The translations under genes were made by a program, and so were the position numbers. This document shows, in pieces, positions 1 to 10,853 of a stretch of 64,000 bases of DNA (positions are counted from its first letter, which is position 1; each line of letters starts with the position of its first letter). Where the stretch lies: positions 434,001 through 498,000 of the forward strand of contig JABYQQ010000027.1 in the NCBI GenBank assembly GCA_022605405.1, in the 5' to 3' direction. Source of the stretch: Earliella scabrosa (lineage: Eukaryota > Basidiomycota > Agaricomycetes > Polyporales > Polyporaceae). The notes under the pieces are model-generated. The model was given only the letters and a program-made list of their open reading frames with translations, ran no database searches and had not been told where the DNA came from.

Positions 1-659
1 TCTCTGCCTGCATCCGTTTAGGGCACAAGTACCAGTTGACGGCCGCGTACCAACAGTCTCTGCAATATCTCAAGAAGCACTACACCAAAGACTTCGCCAC
101 CTGGGACCGTGCTCACTACTGTAACCCCAAGGGCTTCGATGCTGAGGCGGCCATCGGCGTCGTCAACCTCGCCCGCCTCATCGGAGAGCCATCGTTGCTA
201 CCGACGGCCTTCTTGGCCTGCATGCACCTCGGCCGTGGTCTCGTCGACGGATACACACGTGAAGACGGTACTCTGGAGAACCTCACCCTTCAAGACCTCG
301 GCACCTGCTTCCAAGCGCAGGCCACGCTCTATCAGGAGAGGGTCGCGATGGTTTTGCGCGTTTTATCTCTACCTGTGTCCAAACATTGCAGGGACTCCTC
401 GGCCTGCAGGACCGTGATGCGGAAAGCGCTGTATGGTCTTCATGCCCATGCAAGTCTCCTAGTGGTAGATGACCCCTTCGGGGACTATACCGATATTGTC
501 AAGGACGGCCGCATCGGGCCCGGGGTGTGCCTTGAGTGTACGAAGGCGTTGGACGATCGATTCCGGGACGAGTGCCAGAAGATGTGGAACCGTCTGCCCG
601 AGCTCTTGGGTATTGACGTTCCTGGCTGGGTGCCTTCCACAGAACCCAGTGCCGCGTAA
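1..659 (+). CDS. BTB-family protein, C-terminal exon (5' truncated by window edge)
   Basis: This is the second exon of a BTB-family gene whose first (BTB) exon lies left of the window. The frame is open from base 3 and starts with ACIRLGHKYQ; in every other copy here IRLxHKY sits about 10-15 codons into exon 2, so very little of this exon is missing. About 218 residues are visible: the NLARLIGEPSLLPTAF helix segment, a C-x5-C pair (CRDSSAC), a C-x2-C pair (VCLEC) and the closing LPELLGIDVPGW. The stop is TAA at 657-659. It is closest in type to the copies at 15500 and 17094. Family membership is clear; the biochemical role is unknown. Confidence 0.88.
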   Translation, partial: SACIRLGHKYQLTAAYQQSLQYLKKHYTKDFATWDRAHYCNPKGFDAEAAIGVVNLARLIGEPSLLPTAFLACMHLGRGLVDGYTREDGTLENLTLQDLGTCFQAQATLYQERVAMVLRVLSLPVSKHCRDSSACRTVMRKALYGLHAHASLLVVDDPFGDYTDIVKDGRIGPGVCLECTKALDDRFRDECQKMWNRLPELLGIDVPGWVPSTEPSAA

Positions 660-1219
660 AGGTGCATGTCCTCGATCATTCTTGGTTCTTCCAGGCGTCT
701 GATCGTCTCTCCTACGCAGGGTACAACGCATATTCTGCTCGTCATTTGTGCTGTATTATTGTCTTGAAAATCCAGATCCATGGTCTTGAGAGGTACACTA
801 TGTCTGTACACCGTGCCAACCGAGTCTCGCAAACGCTCCAGTGCACCTCCGCGACACTCAGCAGGGACTGTCAGGTGCCGATACGCGCATTGTCAACGCG
901 TCCACATCTTATGACTGGCATTGCGGGGATTGGGGGCGACCACGCGACGTCCATATATCCTGGGACCAGGTTGGTCTTCAAAAGAAAAGACACAAGTCGG
1001 TGTTTCACCAGACAGACACGTCTCCGATGCCAGAAAGATGTAGTGCCAGCGGCGAGCTCTTCTATATGCATTAACGACGACGCGTCATCGTCGCGCGCGT
1101 GTATATGCTACATCTATGACTCCAATCTATCGTCTCCAATTTCCACTGCCTCCGCTCGCGCAAATAGTAGCGAAGGTCAACCACGGTCGCAGAAAGACAA
1201 GCCAGGGGGCGGGCGCATC
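660..1219. other. Intergenic, no gene seen
   Basis: About 560 bp between the BTB gene end and the end of the DUF6534 gene on the other strand (tail to tail). Open frames here are short or antisense to the DUF6534 exons and show no recognisable motif. Confidence 0.6.
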
Positions 1220-3054
1220 CTACATGGCAGAGAACTCGAGGTCGCCGCTCCCGGGCTTCTCCGCGCGCTGATGCCCAGCGCCGGTCTTGCGGAGCTGCTT
1301 GAAGTCGATCTCTTCCGTGTCGCACTGCTCCATCTGCACCTCCTGCTGGACGTTGATCGTGAGCTCGGTCGGCATCCGGCGCATGTGCTCCGTGATGTTG
1401 AACGCCTCGCCGTTCTGTGCGAGCGTCGAGGTCAGTGTCGGTGTGTGCGTGCAGAGAGAGAGGAGAGAGGAGGAGGAGGTACGCACGACAGCGACGCCAA
1501 AGAGCTCTTCGCGGAGGGTCGAACGGGAGTTGAGGGTCTGCCGAAGCGCGTCAGCTCGAGAACACGCAGGGGGCAGATACGTAAGACATACCGAGAGGAG
1601 AGTACCGCTGTAGAGCACGCAGGGAAATATGGGTCAGCAAGGGACAATTCGCCGCGTCCACTGTCCACTCACGAGTAGATTCGTCCGAGGGGCTACACGG
1701 GTACACAGCGTGAGTAGTATGTCTGACAGTCAGGGCACGCGTACATACCATGGAGAAGATCATGTAGAAGTTGGTGTTTGGCATGGCGGACTGGGAGAGA
1801 GAGGTTACTGGACATACTCGTAGTAATGATCACTTGAATCGAGGGAAACGCACGAGGGTGGACAGACACAGAACCTATGGAGACACATCAGGCAACGAAC
1901 CACGCAGGGAACAGCTGTACAAGACAGGACGTACGCAGAAGAGAGCACTCAAGCCGGTGGTCTCAATCGAGGAGCGCATGAGACGGCCAATGACGGTGTC
2001 AGTGCCTAATGTGTCATGGTCATCGATCCGGCCCACAAAGTTGCGCATCGGACTACGTACTCCGGAACCCTGTCCTGCTCTTCCACAGGTGGGTGTACAA
2101 AAGACCGCTAGAACCCAAGTCAGTTTCTTGTCCAATACCCGACAGACAGACAGACTCAGGAACGCACGCGAGAAGAATATCGCACAGCATGGCCGCAGAG
2201 AGCCACGTGTCGGCAAGCGGAATGAGCTTATAAGTTTCGGTAATTCTGCGCGCAGAGCATTCAGTTAGTATCTGCTTGCTGTTTGCTGTGGTCCTCGCAG
2301 ACAGAGGGAGAATGAACGTACTGATCACCGGTCATAGCCCCCGCGGTAGTGGCGATGCCGAGCGCGAACGACGTTACAGAGAGGAAGGAGAGGACAGCGA
2401 AGATCCACCACGAATGAGTGAACTGCTTGATGCGCCATGCGAAGAGATGCTGGATCGGTCCAGACACCCTGAGGCCCAGCAGTCAGTAACCTGGGATCCT
2501 CGAGCCAGAGAGACAACTTACAATACTGAACGAGGCGCCCGATCAAATACAAGTCAGCAAGAGGGGAACAGGAGAGCCTTGGGATGCACAGGCGAAAGGG
2601 GACACTGACCGACGAACAGCGGCGATGCGCTGACAGGCCACAGCGTGGTCGCCAAGAAGTCGAAGTTCATGAAGTTGTCCACGGAGTACCTCCACAGCAC
2701 CCACAGCGCCATGGACGAGTGCACCGTGTCCACAAGGAAGCACCAGTGCACCAGTGCCCTGTACGCGCCCGCTTCAGCACCCCGCGACCATCCGAATAAC
2801 ATAAGACAGCAGGGATAGGGGAGATGGGGGGAAAGCAGAAGAGGGAGCGGGCGCACGCACCTAAGCTGCAGACTGTCCTTGTTCCGCCCGAGCGTGTACT
2901 GGATCCAGTGGAGGAACACAATGCCGTACACGAAGCAGTTGAGCAGCACGCCGACGAGGAGCGGGCCCAGGAGGTGCGAGGTGGGCACGCCCGCGACGGT
3001 GTTGTTGCTCTCGTCGAACGTCGCGAGTGTCCTCCATGTCGACGGGATCGCCAT
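1220..3054 (-). CDS. DUF6534-type multi-pass membrane protein, 13 exons
   Basis: Spliced protein of 344 residues in a fungal membrane family (DUF6534) of unknown function. Exons, complement, in order: 2861-3054, 2610-2758, 2522-2525, 2322-2468, 2168-2245, 2061-2107, 1935-2005, 1854-1874, 1749-1790, 1673-1692, 1592-1607, 1487-1537, 1220-1414; total 1035 nt. Family landmarks appear in order: HLLGPLLVGVLLNCFVYG (helix 1), WCFLVDTVHSSMALWV (helix 2), PIQHLFAWRIKQFT, SFLSVTSFALGIATT, a KSRTGFRSTD loop, RLMRSSIETTGL, AMPNTNFYMIFSMPLGRIYS, then LNSRSTLRE and a hydrophilic tail rich in Glu. Several exons are 4-21 nt. They are needed to keep frame and they restore the family motif PLGRIYS. A TATA-like stretch lies near 3185-3193. 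Family call is strong; the tiny exons need cDNA. Confidence 0.85.
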
Positions 3055-6000
3055 TGCCGGAACGAAACGAGATCTCCGGACGCGGCGCGTCGGGTGCGGG
3101 ACCGAAGAGGTGGTGGGGAAGGAATACTAGTGGGAGGGGACGGGGTGGGGAAGGAGCGGACAGGTGGGCCAGCGTTGCGCTGGAATTATATGTATGACGG
3201 AGCCTGGACGGAGCGGTCTCCATGAGCGCGAGGGCGGGCAGGGTCCGCGACGCCGCGACGGTAATGGATTTTGATACGCGTGCCATGAACATTCTCCTTC
3301 ACCCAGACTCTCTGTTAGCGAGGATTGGCGCGGGGCGCGACAAGTATCGGAGCCAGGCTCCATTCGCCTGAAAAGAGTTGGGGTGGTGTACATGACTGAA
3401 CCGCAAGCTGACTCGCGCAATAGGGTGGCGGAGGATCGACGGATGCGCGGCGTGCGCGCCACAAAGTTGTCGGCCCCGACGAGGCGCGACGTGACGGAGC
3501 AATATCGCTTGCACCCCAACCGCCATCAAAACACTTCTCCCGCTCAGGCCTCGGCTTGGCCGCAGTGGCTGTGCCGCTAATTACCGTCGCGCGACTCCGT
3601 GAGGGCGGACTGGGCGTGTACTTATTACGCTCGTGTACGGAGTAGGAACCAACGAGATCCAACGTCCGACGTCGAACGCGACGCTACGCAGATCTCGTCA
3701 GTCTTAGCCTAATGGACAGGGGAAGTTTCAGAGCGTCCGACTCCTTCGGCGCGAATCTGAAGCTGGGGTTGGGAACGGCGACCCCGGCCCCGGCCTGGCA
3801 GTGGGAGGCTCCATGTCTGGCTGAGCATCATCATGAAGCTCCGAAGGTTGAACGTTGAGGGCGAGGACGAACAGACGGAATGCGCCTTCGGCGGTCGCGA
3901 TTGGGATGATGTGGATGAGGTCGCCTGCGTTGAAGTCTCGAGGTCAGGCGTGGCGCCAGGCGAGCGACGCAAGTGGACGGGACTCCGTAGTCGTTGGAGA
4001 CTATGATGCGCCCCGCGGGGGAGCACGCTGTGTACTGGACGCGGCTTGGTGACGAGACGAAAGATTGTTTGTCGCAACTCGCGAGCTTTCATGATTGTGT
4101 GCGACATGTATCGAATACTCACAACTGCGCAACTAGCGTTTCAAATCTACTTTCTGCGCTTCGTCAGTTACGTGTGTCATCTACAGCGTCGCTGGGTTTC
4201 CTGTGGAGGCGACAAGACGACCCGTCTTCAGCGAGACGACAACAGCGCGTTTCCCATATTGTGTGAGTCGCCTAAAGGCCTAACAGCGTCACAAATGAAG
4301 GGCCGATGGAGAGTGAACGAATTGAAGGTGCAGTCCAGCACCAAACCTGCTGGGAGGCGAAGCATTCCGATCGCAAGGCCCTCGAGCGCCTCATGACTGG
4401 TGCCGGACCACTGCCGGTGGTCGAACCTTGCCAATATCGGACGTTGTCCATCAGTCGCCCGGGGTCATTATGATTTTAAGCGAAGCATCCTCCACTTCCC
4501 TGGAACTAAGTGTAAGTCAGAAGAGTAGGCTGTGGGGGGGGGGCGACCTGAAACACGCACGAGTCGCAACTAGCCAACAAGGCACCCGCTTCAACCAAGT
4601 CGGTTTTCTATTAAGTCGCCTGTGGACGCGTAAGGCGTCGGATTGCACGGAGGTGATTCCGACGCGTGTTCAAGTTGGGTCAGGATAGCGCGATGTGAGC
4701 TTGATAGATCGGAAGGTCGGCAGGGTGGATATATGTGGTCTGCTCTCCGTAAAGGGACGTCGACGACGAGGGCGAAGGTTGATTCTTGAACCTTCCCGTC
4801 GCGAGCGTCACGCAAGTCAGATAGGCTCACGGGTATGTATAGCGATTCTGTGAGAAAAAGTCAGCATCCGTGCATGGCGGCCGAACGTTGTCAATTCGAA
4901 ATGGTATAGACGGGCGCGATCAAAGGGAGTAAACATAATGCGTAGAGCCCGATATCGGACGGGGAAGGACTGGCGACAGCGTATGTACGACACCACCTCG
5001 AGCTCTCTAGGCCTAGTACTACCATCGCGCTCGGTATCTAGAAGCACGGCGTGGAGTGGGAATGGCCAAGAGTGTCATCACCACCGCGAGCATGCGCGCG
5101 CGGTCCGATGTATTCCTGGGACCGGTGCACGTCCTAAGAGCACGCACGAGATCGGAGAGAGCTACACACCTTCCGCCCTTGTGCATCCACCCGCGTCACG
5201 GACATCGTCAGTGACTCAGTGGCGAACACTTGGTTCGACATCGTCGCCCGGCGGACCGACTGCGTTGCCGAAGAAAGCAGCAGGTCGTTACGACATCCAC
5301 GTGCGAAAGTGGAGGCGGCTGAAGGAATCTGAAAAGGCTAACGTAACATTCTACGCAACCTCAGAAGAGTCAGAAGAGATCAGAACGGACCTATCGGAAG
5401 CCCGTCAAAGACTACGGCAGGTGGGAACCAAGAGCAAGGAGCCTCCGATCGGTGTTCTGTGCGGCTTGAGCTCGTAGTCTCGTGGTGTCTAGTTGGTGTC
5501 TGGTCTGAGTACCTTGCGGGATGGCTGGACTGGCAATGAACAAGGGTGAGAAGAGAGCTGATGAGCGACCATGTGCAGACTGAAACATGCAGACTGAAGA
5601 AACGTCAAGGAGAAGGAAGGAGAGCGCATATAGTCACCTGCTCACGCTGGAAGCCACCTCCGTCTTGGTGTCTCTGATCGTAAGAAATAGACATGTGCTT
5701 ACTGCAGATCAAACTCCGTGTGTTCCTGCACTGAAGCGAAGGTTATACATAAATGTATGCGTCGTCAAGTTCCAAGTAACGGGATGATTTGTTCCCATGG
5801 CCAGACGCCATGAATGCCCGAAGACGAGGTAGACCGCGCTCTCCGGTTGCAGATACTGACCGGGGTCAGGCGAGTGGTCACGATGGACGACGAGGGATAA
5901 AAGGGGACCGCTGCATGATGAGCAAGTAAGTATGAGACCTTTGACGGATGGTGGGAGTACTCACGACGCGCCGCGCGGGCCACGCGCAAGGGCATGTCCG

Positions 6001-6560
6001 CCTCCAGACCGTGTTGCTGCGGGAAGCCGGTGATTGCGCGCGGTTAGGCCTTGTGCTTGCAGATGGCTTCGGGCGCGATGTGTCGGGTCCATCATCACCT
6101 GAGCCGGGCTCCCGACGCCAACCCAGCGCTGTTGAAACGAGCGGTGATGAGCCCGGGCATGCTGGCGCCGGGGTGCGAGACGGCGAGGACGAGGAGAAGG
6201 ACAGCGAGGAGGGCACGAAAGGCAGCGAAGGAGGAAGTCTGAAGAAGAGTCCGAGTCGGACCGGGGGCAGGCCGCACTGAAGGGTCGCGGCGGCGTGGAG
6301 GACCGCGTCGGACACGCGTTACGTCATCCGTCGTGGCCGCTAGCCGCCCGTCTCCGTGCTACACTCGCCAAACGGAAGGCGGTCCTCCTCGACCCCCGGA
6401 CCCCAGTCCGAGTCGACCCCACATGTGACATTGAACCAGAATCGCACTCTGGATCTCCAACTTCCTCCTCGTCCCATGCCTCGTGCGCGGTATAAAAACC
6501 CCGTCCTCGACTGAGGCCGTTCTCCTCGCTCCCACTTTGCCAGTGGCCGACGACGACGAC
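3055..6560. other. Long intergenic stretch, no supported gene
   Basis: About 3.5 kb between the divergent DUF6534 gene and the beta-glucosidase. Frames up to about 180 codons occur (for example 4938-5477 +, 5878-6315 -) but none shows domain motifs, paralogy to neighbours or convincing splice partners. The last 100 bp hold the beta-glucosidase promoter. A short gene could be missed. Confidence 0.5.
6491..6498 (+). promoter_or_regulatory. TATA box of the GH3 beta-glucosidase gene
   Basis: TATAAAAA about 65 bp upstream of the ATG at 6561, a usual spacing for a fungal core promoter. The intervening leader is CT-rich. Confidence 0.6.
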
Positions 6561-9500
6561 ATGGCGCTCATTCTCAGCCCGAGGTTCTCTGCCTTGTGCG
6601 CCCTCCTCCTCGCCGCCTCCGGCTATGCGCAAGATGTCTCCGCGTCCGCGTCCTCGAGCATCCTGAGCTCGGACGTACCCTCGACTATCCCGGTGTCCAC
6701 CGTCGCAAGTTCGGTGTCGGTACCCTCGTCGATCAGCGTCGAGTCCAGCGCGGTCTCAAGTGCGGTCTCATCGGCCGTGTCGTCGGCCGTGATCACTCCT
6801 GCGTCCTCTGCGACATCGACAGGTCCTCCCATTGAGACGAGTGAGTGTTCCAATTGCCATATGCGCGATTCGTGCTCTCCCATTCCACCGACCTTCCATA
6901 CTTCTGGTGCATCCCTACCTCCGTTCAGATACCGTGACGAACGCGTCCTCCTTCCCATTATATTGGCCGTGCCCGGTTCACCGCCTGTATGTAGCATGTA
7001 CCCACTCCACGGGGTCGTGCTATGTAGGCGGTCGACCGGGTCGCGTCTCGCGCGCGCCGCGCGTCCGGATCGATGACGTCGCATGTTGTTGTTCCATAAA
7101 TATTGCAGCGGCAGCTGGATGCGCACCGTACATCGCATATTGCGTATAAGCGTGTTGCAGACTTCTGCCGCGTTTTGGCCCTCATCCCGTGAACCGTCAT
7201 TCCTCGAGCTGCCGAAACGGCGTATTGACGCGGGAGTTCGCGTTCCGTATCGCCGTCCCAGCAGCGCTCTGGTGATTGGTTGTTGTGTCTTCGATCTCCT
7301 TCGTCGCTGCAACTTTTGGGCCTATTCGTGAGCTCGTGATGTACGGCACGGGGCGGAGTAACTTCGCTTCGAGTTCTAGGGAGGATCGTCGTGCGTGCGA
7401 AGAGCGAAGGTTGGCTCTGGACACCGCGGAGTAGTGCAGGCGTTATTCACTTGACCGATGCTGACTACACCCTTCGACAGCTCACATCACAATTCCGATC
7501 TCTTCTTACCCATTCGACCCATTCCCTGTCCCCTCGCCTCCGTCCATCCCCGGCGTGTTCCCTGCAACCTCTCCGGACTCGCCTCCCCCACCCGGCTCTC
7601 GCCTGATACCCAACTTTTCACCCGCCTGGGCGAAGGCCCACTCCAAAGCCAAAAAGCTCATCTCCAAATGGAGCCTCGAGCAGAAGGTCAGCGTCACCAC
7701 CGGTGTCGGCTGGATGGGCGGCCTCTGCGTCGGAAACATACCCCCCGTCGCGGACTGGCCCGGACTGTGTCTCGAGGACTCTCCTCTTGGCGTCCGTTTC
7801 GCCGACTTTGTCACCGCATTCCCCGCCGGCATTACCGTCGCGTCGACGTGGAACCGCGAGCTCCTGCGTCAGCGTGGCGTTGCGATGGGCGCCGAGTTCA
7901 AGGGCAAGGGCGTGCACATCGCCCTCGGCCCTATGATGAACATGGGCCGTGTCGCCCAGGGTGGTCGTAACTGGGAAGGGTTTGGCGCGGACCCGTACTT
8001 GGTCGGCGAGGCTGCGTATGAGACCATCCTTGGCATGCAGGACAGCGGCGTCCAGGCATGCGCGAAGCACTACATCAACAAGTACGTAGTAACCCTCCAG
8101 GCTTTAGTGACCGTGGCATCTTGAATCTGATCTGTTGTGTCCTCCACAGCGAGCAGGAGCACAGGCGAACGGAGTCTTCCTCGAACGTCGATGATCGCAC
8201 CCAGCATGAGGTTTACGTGCACCCGTTCTTGCGCTCGGTGCAGGCCGGTGTAGCTAGCGTTATGTGCAGCTACAGTACGTGGTTTCCTTCAGTCGGCACC
8301 TCGACCCGCGCTCATTGCTTGTCCATCAGACCAGCTCAACGCGACGTGGGCATGCGAGGACGACCGCACCCTCAACCAGATCCTCAAGGCTGAGCTCGGA
8401 TTCCAAGGTTACGTCATGTCCGACTGGCAGGCACATCACTCTACCCTCGCAGCTGTTGGCGGCCTGGACGTACGTCGATCTTTGCGGCTGCGACGGTACA
8501 GACAATATACTGATAGATTCTGTGACAGATGTCTATGCCCGGCGACATCACGTTCAACTCCGGAACCAGCTGGTGGGGTGCCAATCTGACTGCGTTCGTG
8601 CAAAACGGCACTATTGCCGAGTCGCGTGTCGACGACATGGCGCAACGCATCATCGCGGCGTGGTACTTGCTCGACCAGGACAGGAACTTCCCCGAAGGTG
8701 CGTGCGCTTCAGTTTCTTGCGGTCTCACAGTCAGCGCTCACCTACGTATGTCTAGTGAGCTTCAACGCGTTCGCTCCGCACGATCCGGCGACAAACAAGC
8801 ACGTGGACGTCCAAGCGGACCACTTCAAGCTTGTTCGTCAGATTGGTGCCGCAGGGACGATCCTGCTGAAGAACACCGACGGCGCTCTTCCGCTCAACAA
8901 GCCGCGTTCGATCGCGCTCATAGGTGCGTATGGCGCTCGTTGGCATTCGGACCCATCACTCAGACTGACCCTCGCGCCTCGCCATGGGACGCAGGTAACG
9001 ATGCCGGCCCTGCGCTCCGTGGTCCGAACGGTTTCTCTGACCGAGGCGGTAACGACGGCACACTCGCCATGGGCTGGGGCTCGGGAACCACGGAATTCCC
9101 GTACCTCGTCACCCCGCTCGAAGCCATCCAGGCGCGCGCGCGCGAGGACCGCTCCAGCGTCTCGTGGTTCCTCGACAACTTCGACCTCAACGGCGCGGGC
9201 AACGCGGCGCTCGACCACGACGTCGCGATCGTCTTCGTGAACGCCGACTCTGGGGAGCAGTACATCACCGTGGACGGGAACGAGGGCGACCGGAAGAACC
9301 TGACGCTGTGGGCGAACGGCGAGAATCTCATCAACGCCGTCGCGGCGCGGAACCCGAACACGATCGTCGTCGCGCACTCGGTTGGGCCCTCGATCGTCGA
9401 GTCGTGGATCGACCACCCGAACGTGACCGCCGTGCTCTGGGCGCACCTCCCCGGCCAGGAGTCCGGGAACGCGCTCGTCGACGTGCTGTATGGCGCGTTC

Positions 9501-10380
9501 AACCCCTCGGGCCGCCTGCCGTACACGATCGCGAAGAGCGTCGCGGACTATTCGGCGCAGCTCGTCACTGGCGGCACTGGGAACCAGTTCCTCTCGATCC
9601 CATACACCGAGGGCCTCCTCATCGACTACCGCCACTTTGACGCGGTGAGTACCCCCCCTCCCCCACTTCACTGCCCGCGCGCCTCTCCGCGCGCGCGCGT
9701 ATGGCTCGTAGCTGATCGCTGATCATGCCGCAGAACGACATCGAGCCGCGCTTCGAGTTCGGCTTCGGGCTGTCGTACACGACGTTTGCGTACTCGAACG
9801 TCCGCGTGCGCGCCCTCCGCCACGCGGACCGCACGTCCGCGCAGCTCGAGGCGGCGTGGGCCAAAGGCCAGCCCTCGCCCGCGGTCGAGGGCGGGTCGAC
9901 GGCGCTCTGGCTCCACCGCCCCGCGTTCGAGGTCTCGTTCGAGGTGAAGAACACGGGCAAGGTCGCTGGTGGCGAGGTGCGTCCCCCTTCTCTCTCTGTT
10001 CTCCTCTTCGTCCCCCTTCGTCCCCCTTCTCCTTCCTCTCCCCACTTTCCCCACTCTCCCTACTACCCCCCTCTCCATACTGCCACCGAAGCTGTTCCGG
10101 ACGCTGATCTCCGCGCGCCTCGCCGCGCCTCGTCTAGATCCCGCAACTGTACCTGCACTTCCCCGAGAGCGCGGGCGAGCCGCCGAGCGTGCTGCGCGGC
10201 TTTACGGACGTGATGCTCCAGCCGCGCCAGACGAAGACGGTGAGGCTGACGCTGTCGCGGTACGATCTGAGCGTGTGGGACGCCGGCGCGCAGGGGTGGA
10301 GGAAGCCGGAGGGCGAGTTTACGTTCTCGGTTGGGGCGAGCAGCAGGGACTTCCGGTTGGCGGGGAGTGTCCCGCTGTGA
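6561..10380 (+). CDS. Secreted GH3 beta-glucosidase
   Basis: Predicted 872-residue beta-glucosidase of glycoside hydrolase family 3; it would release glucose from cellobiose and other beta-glucosides outside the cell. Exons: 6561-6840, 7481-8081, 8150-8274, 8330-8469, 8529-8697, 8756-8923, 8995-9644, 9734-9976, 10138-10380 (2619 nt). A signal peptide (ALCALLLAASGYAQ) is followed by a Ser/Thr/Pro linker of about 100 residues. Then come the GH3 N domain (WSLEQKVSVTTG, GPMMNMGRVAQGGRNWEGFG, AKHYINNEQE), the nucleophile Asp in GYVMSDWQAHH, the C domain (TILLKNTDGALPL, WAHLPGQESGNALVDVLYG, NPSGRLPYTI) and a fibronectin-III-like C-terminus (FEFGFGLSYTTFAY, PQLYLHFP, RGFTDVML). Intron 1 is unusually long at 640 bp. 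No frame breaks are seen. Confidence 0.93.
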
Positions 10381-10597
10381 GTGGTCACGGTGGGGCTGTG
10401 GGGGGTGAATGTATTGTGCAATGTGCATGATCTACTACTAGGACGATGTTGGTGTGGACTGTTTGATCCAAGTAGTGCTTGATTTCATTAATCTTGGTGG
10501 GAAGCGTTGCGTGCATCATGAAACGGACCATTTGGTGAGTCTTCTGTCGATGTTGAGGTATGTACGGGTTTAAAAAAGGTCAGTCGTGGTAGTGGAA

Positions 10598-10692
10598 TAC
10601 ACTGAGCGGGAGTCGAACCCACGCCGCTTGCTAGCACACGGTCCCCTCCACGAATATGGAAGGCAAGCATGATACCGTTTCACCATCAGTGT
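10598..10692 (-). tRNA. tRNA-Gly (UCC) with 24-nt intron
   Basis: The acceptor stem ACACTGA/TCAGTGT pairs perfectly. The D arm, an anticodon stem CTTGC/GCAAG, and a T arm GTGGG/CCCGC with loop TTCGACT all fold. The loop reads CT-TCC-A, giving anticodon UCC at 10660-10658. The intron at 10656-10633 follows A37, the standard eukaryotic site. A run of six T (coding strand) lies about 21 nt downstream (10577-10572) as a possible Pol III terminator. The A1-U72 end pair is somewhat unusual. Confidence 0.86.
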
Positions 10693-10853
10693 AATTGTTT
10701 CATATGCAGAAACTCACACACGAGGAAGACGGATTCTGTCGATTGCCCCAAGCCGGTGGGTAGTTACTAGCCCACGAGGTTACAAGTACAAGTTGAGATC
10801 ACGCTACGTCCAAAGAAATAGAAAAAAGAGAAGTATCTCGGTGGTATGTGAGT

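Noticed and set aside
662..1678. 338-codon plus-strand frame at 0.7-1.7 kb
   Set aside because: Overlaps the last DUF6534 exons on the opposite strand and has no recognisable domain.
4938..5477. 179-codon frame in the long intergenic gap
   Set aside because: No domain, no splice partners and no paralog in the window; composition is not gene-like.
5878..6315. Minus-strand frame with a hydrophobic stretch, upstream of the beta-glucosidase
   Set aside because: Ser/Pro/Arg-rich low-complexity translation; no conserved start, splice pattern or motif that would support a gene.
8838..9671. 277-codon minus-strand frame inside the beta-glucosidase
   Set aside because: Arg/Val-rich shadow of the GH3 exons.
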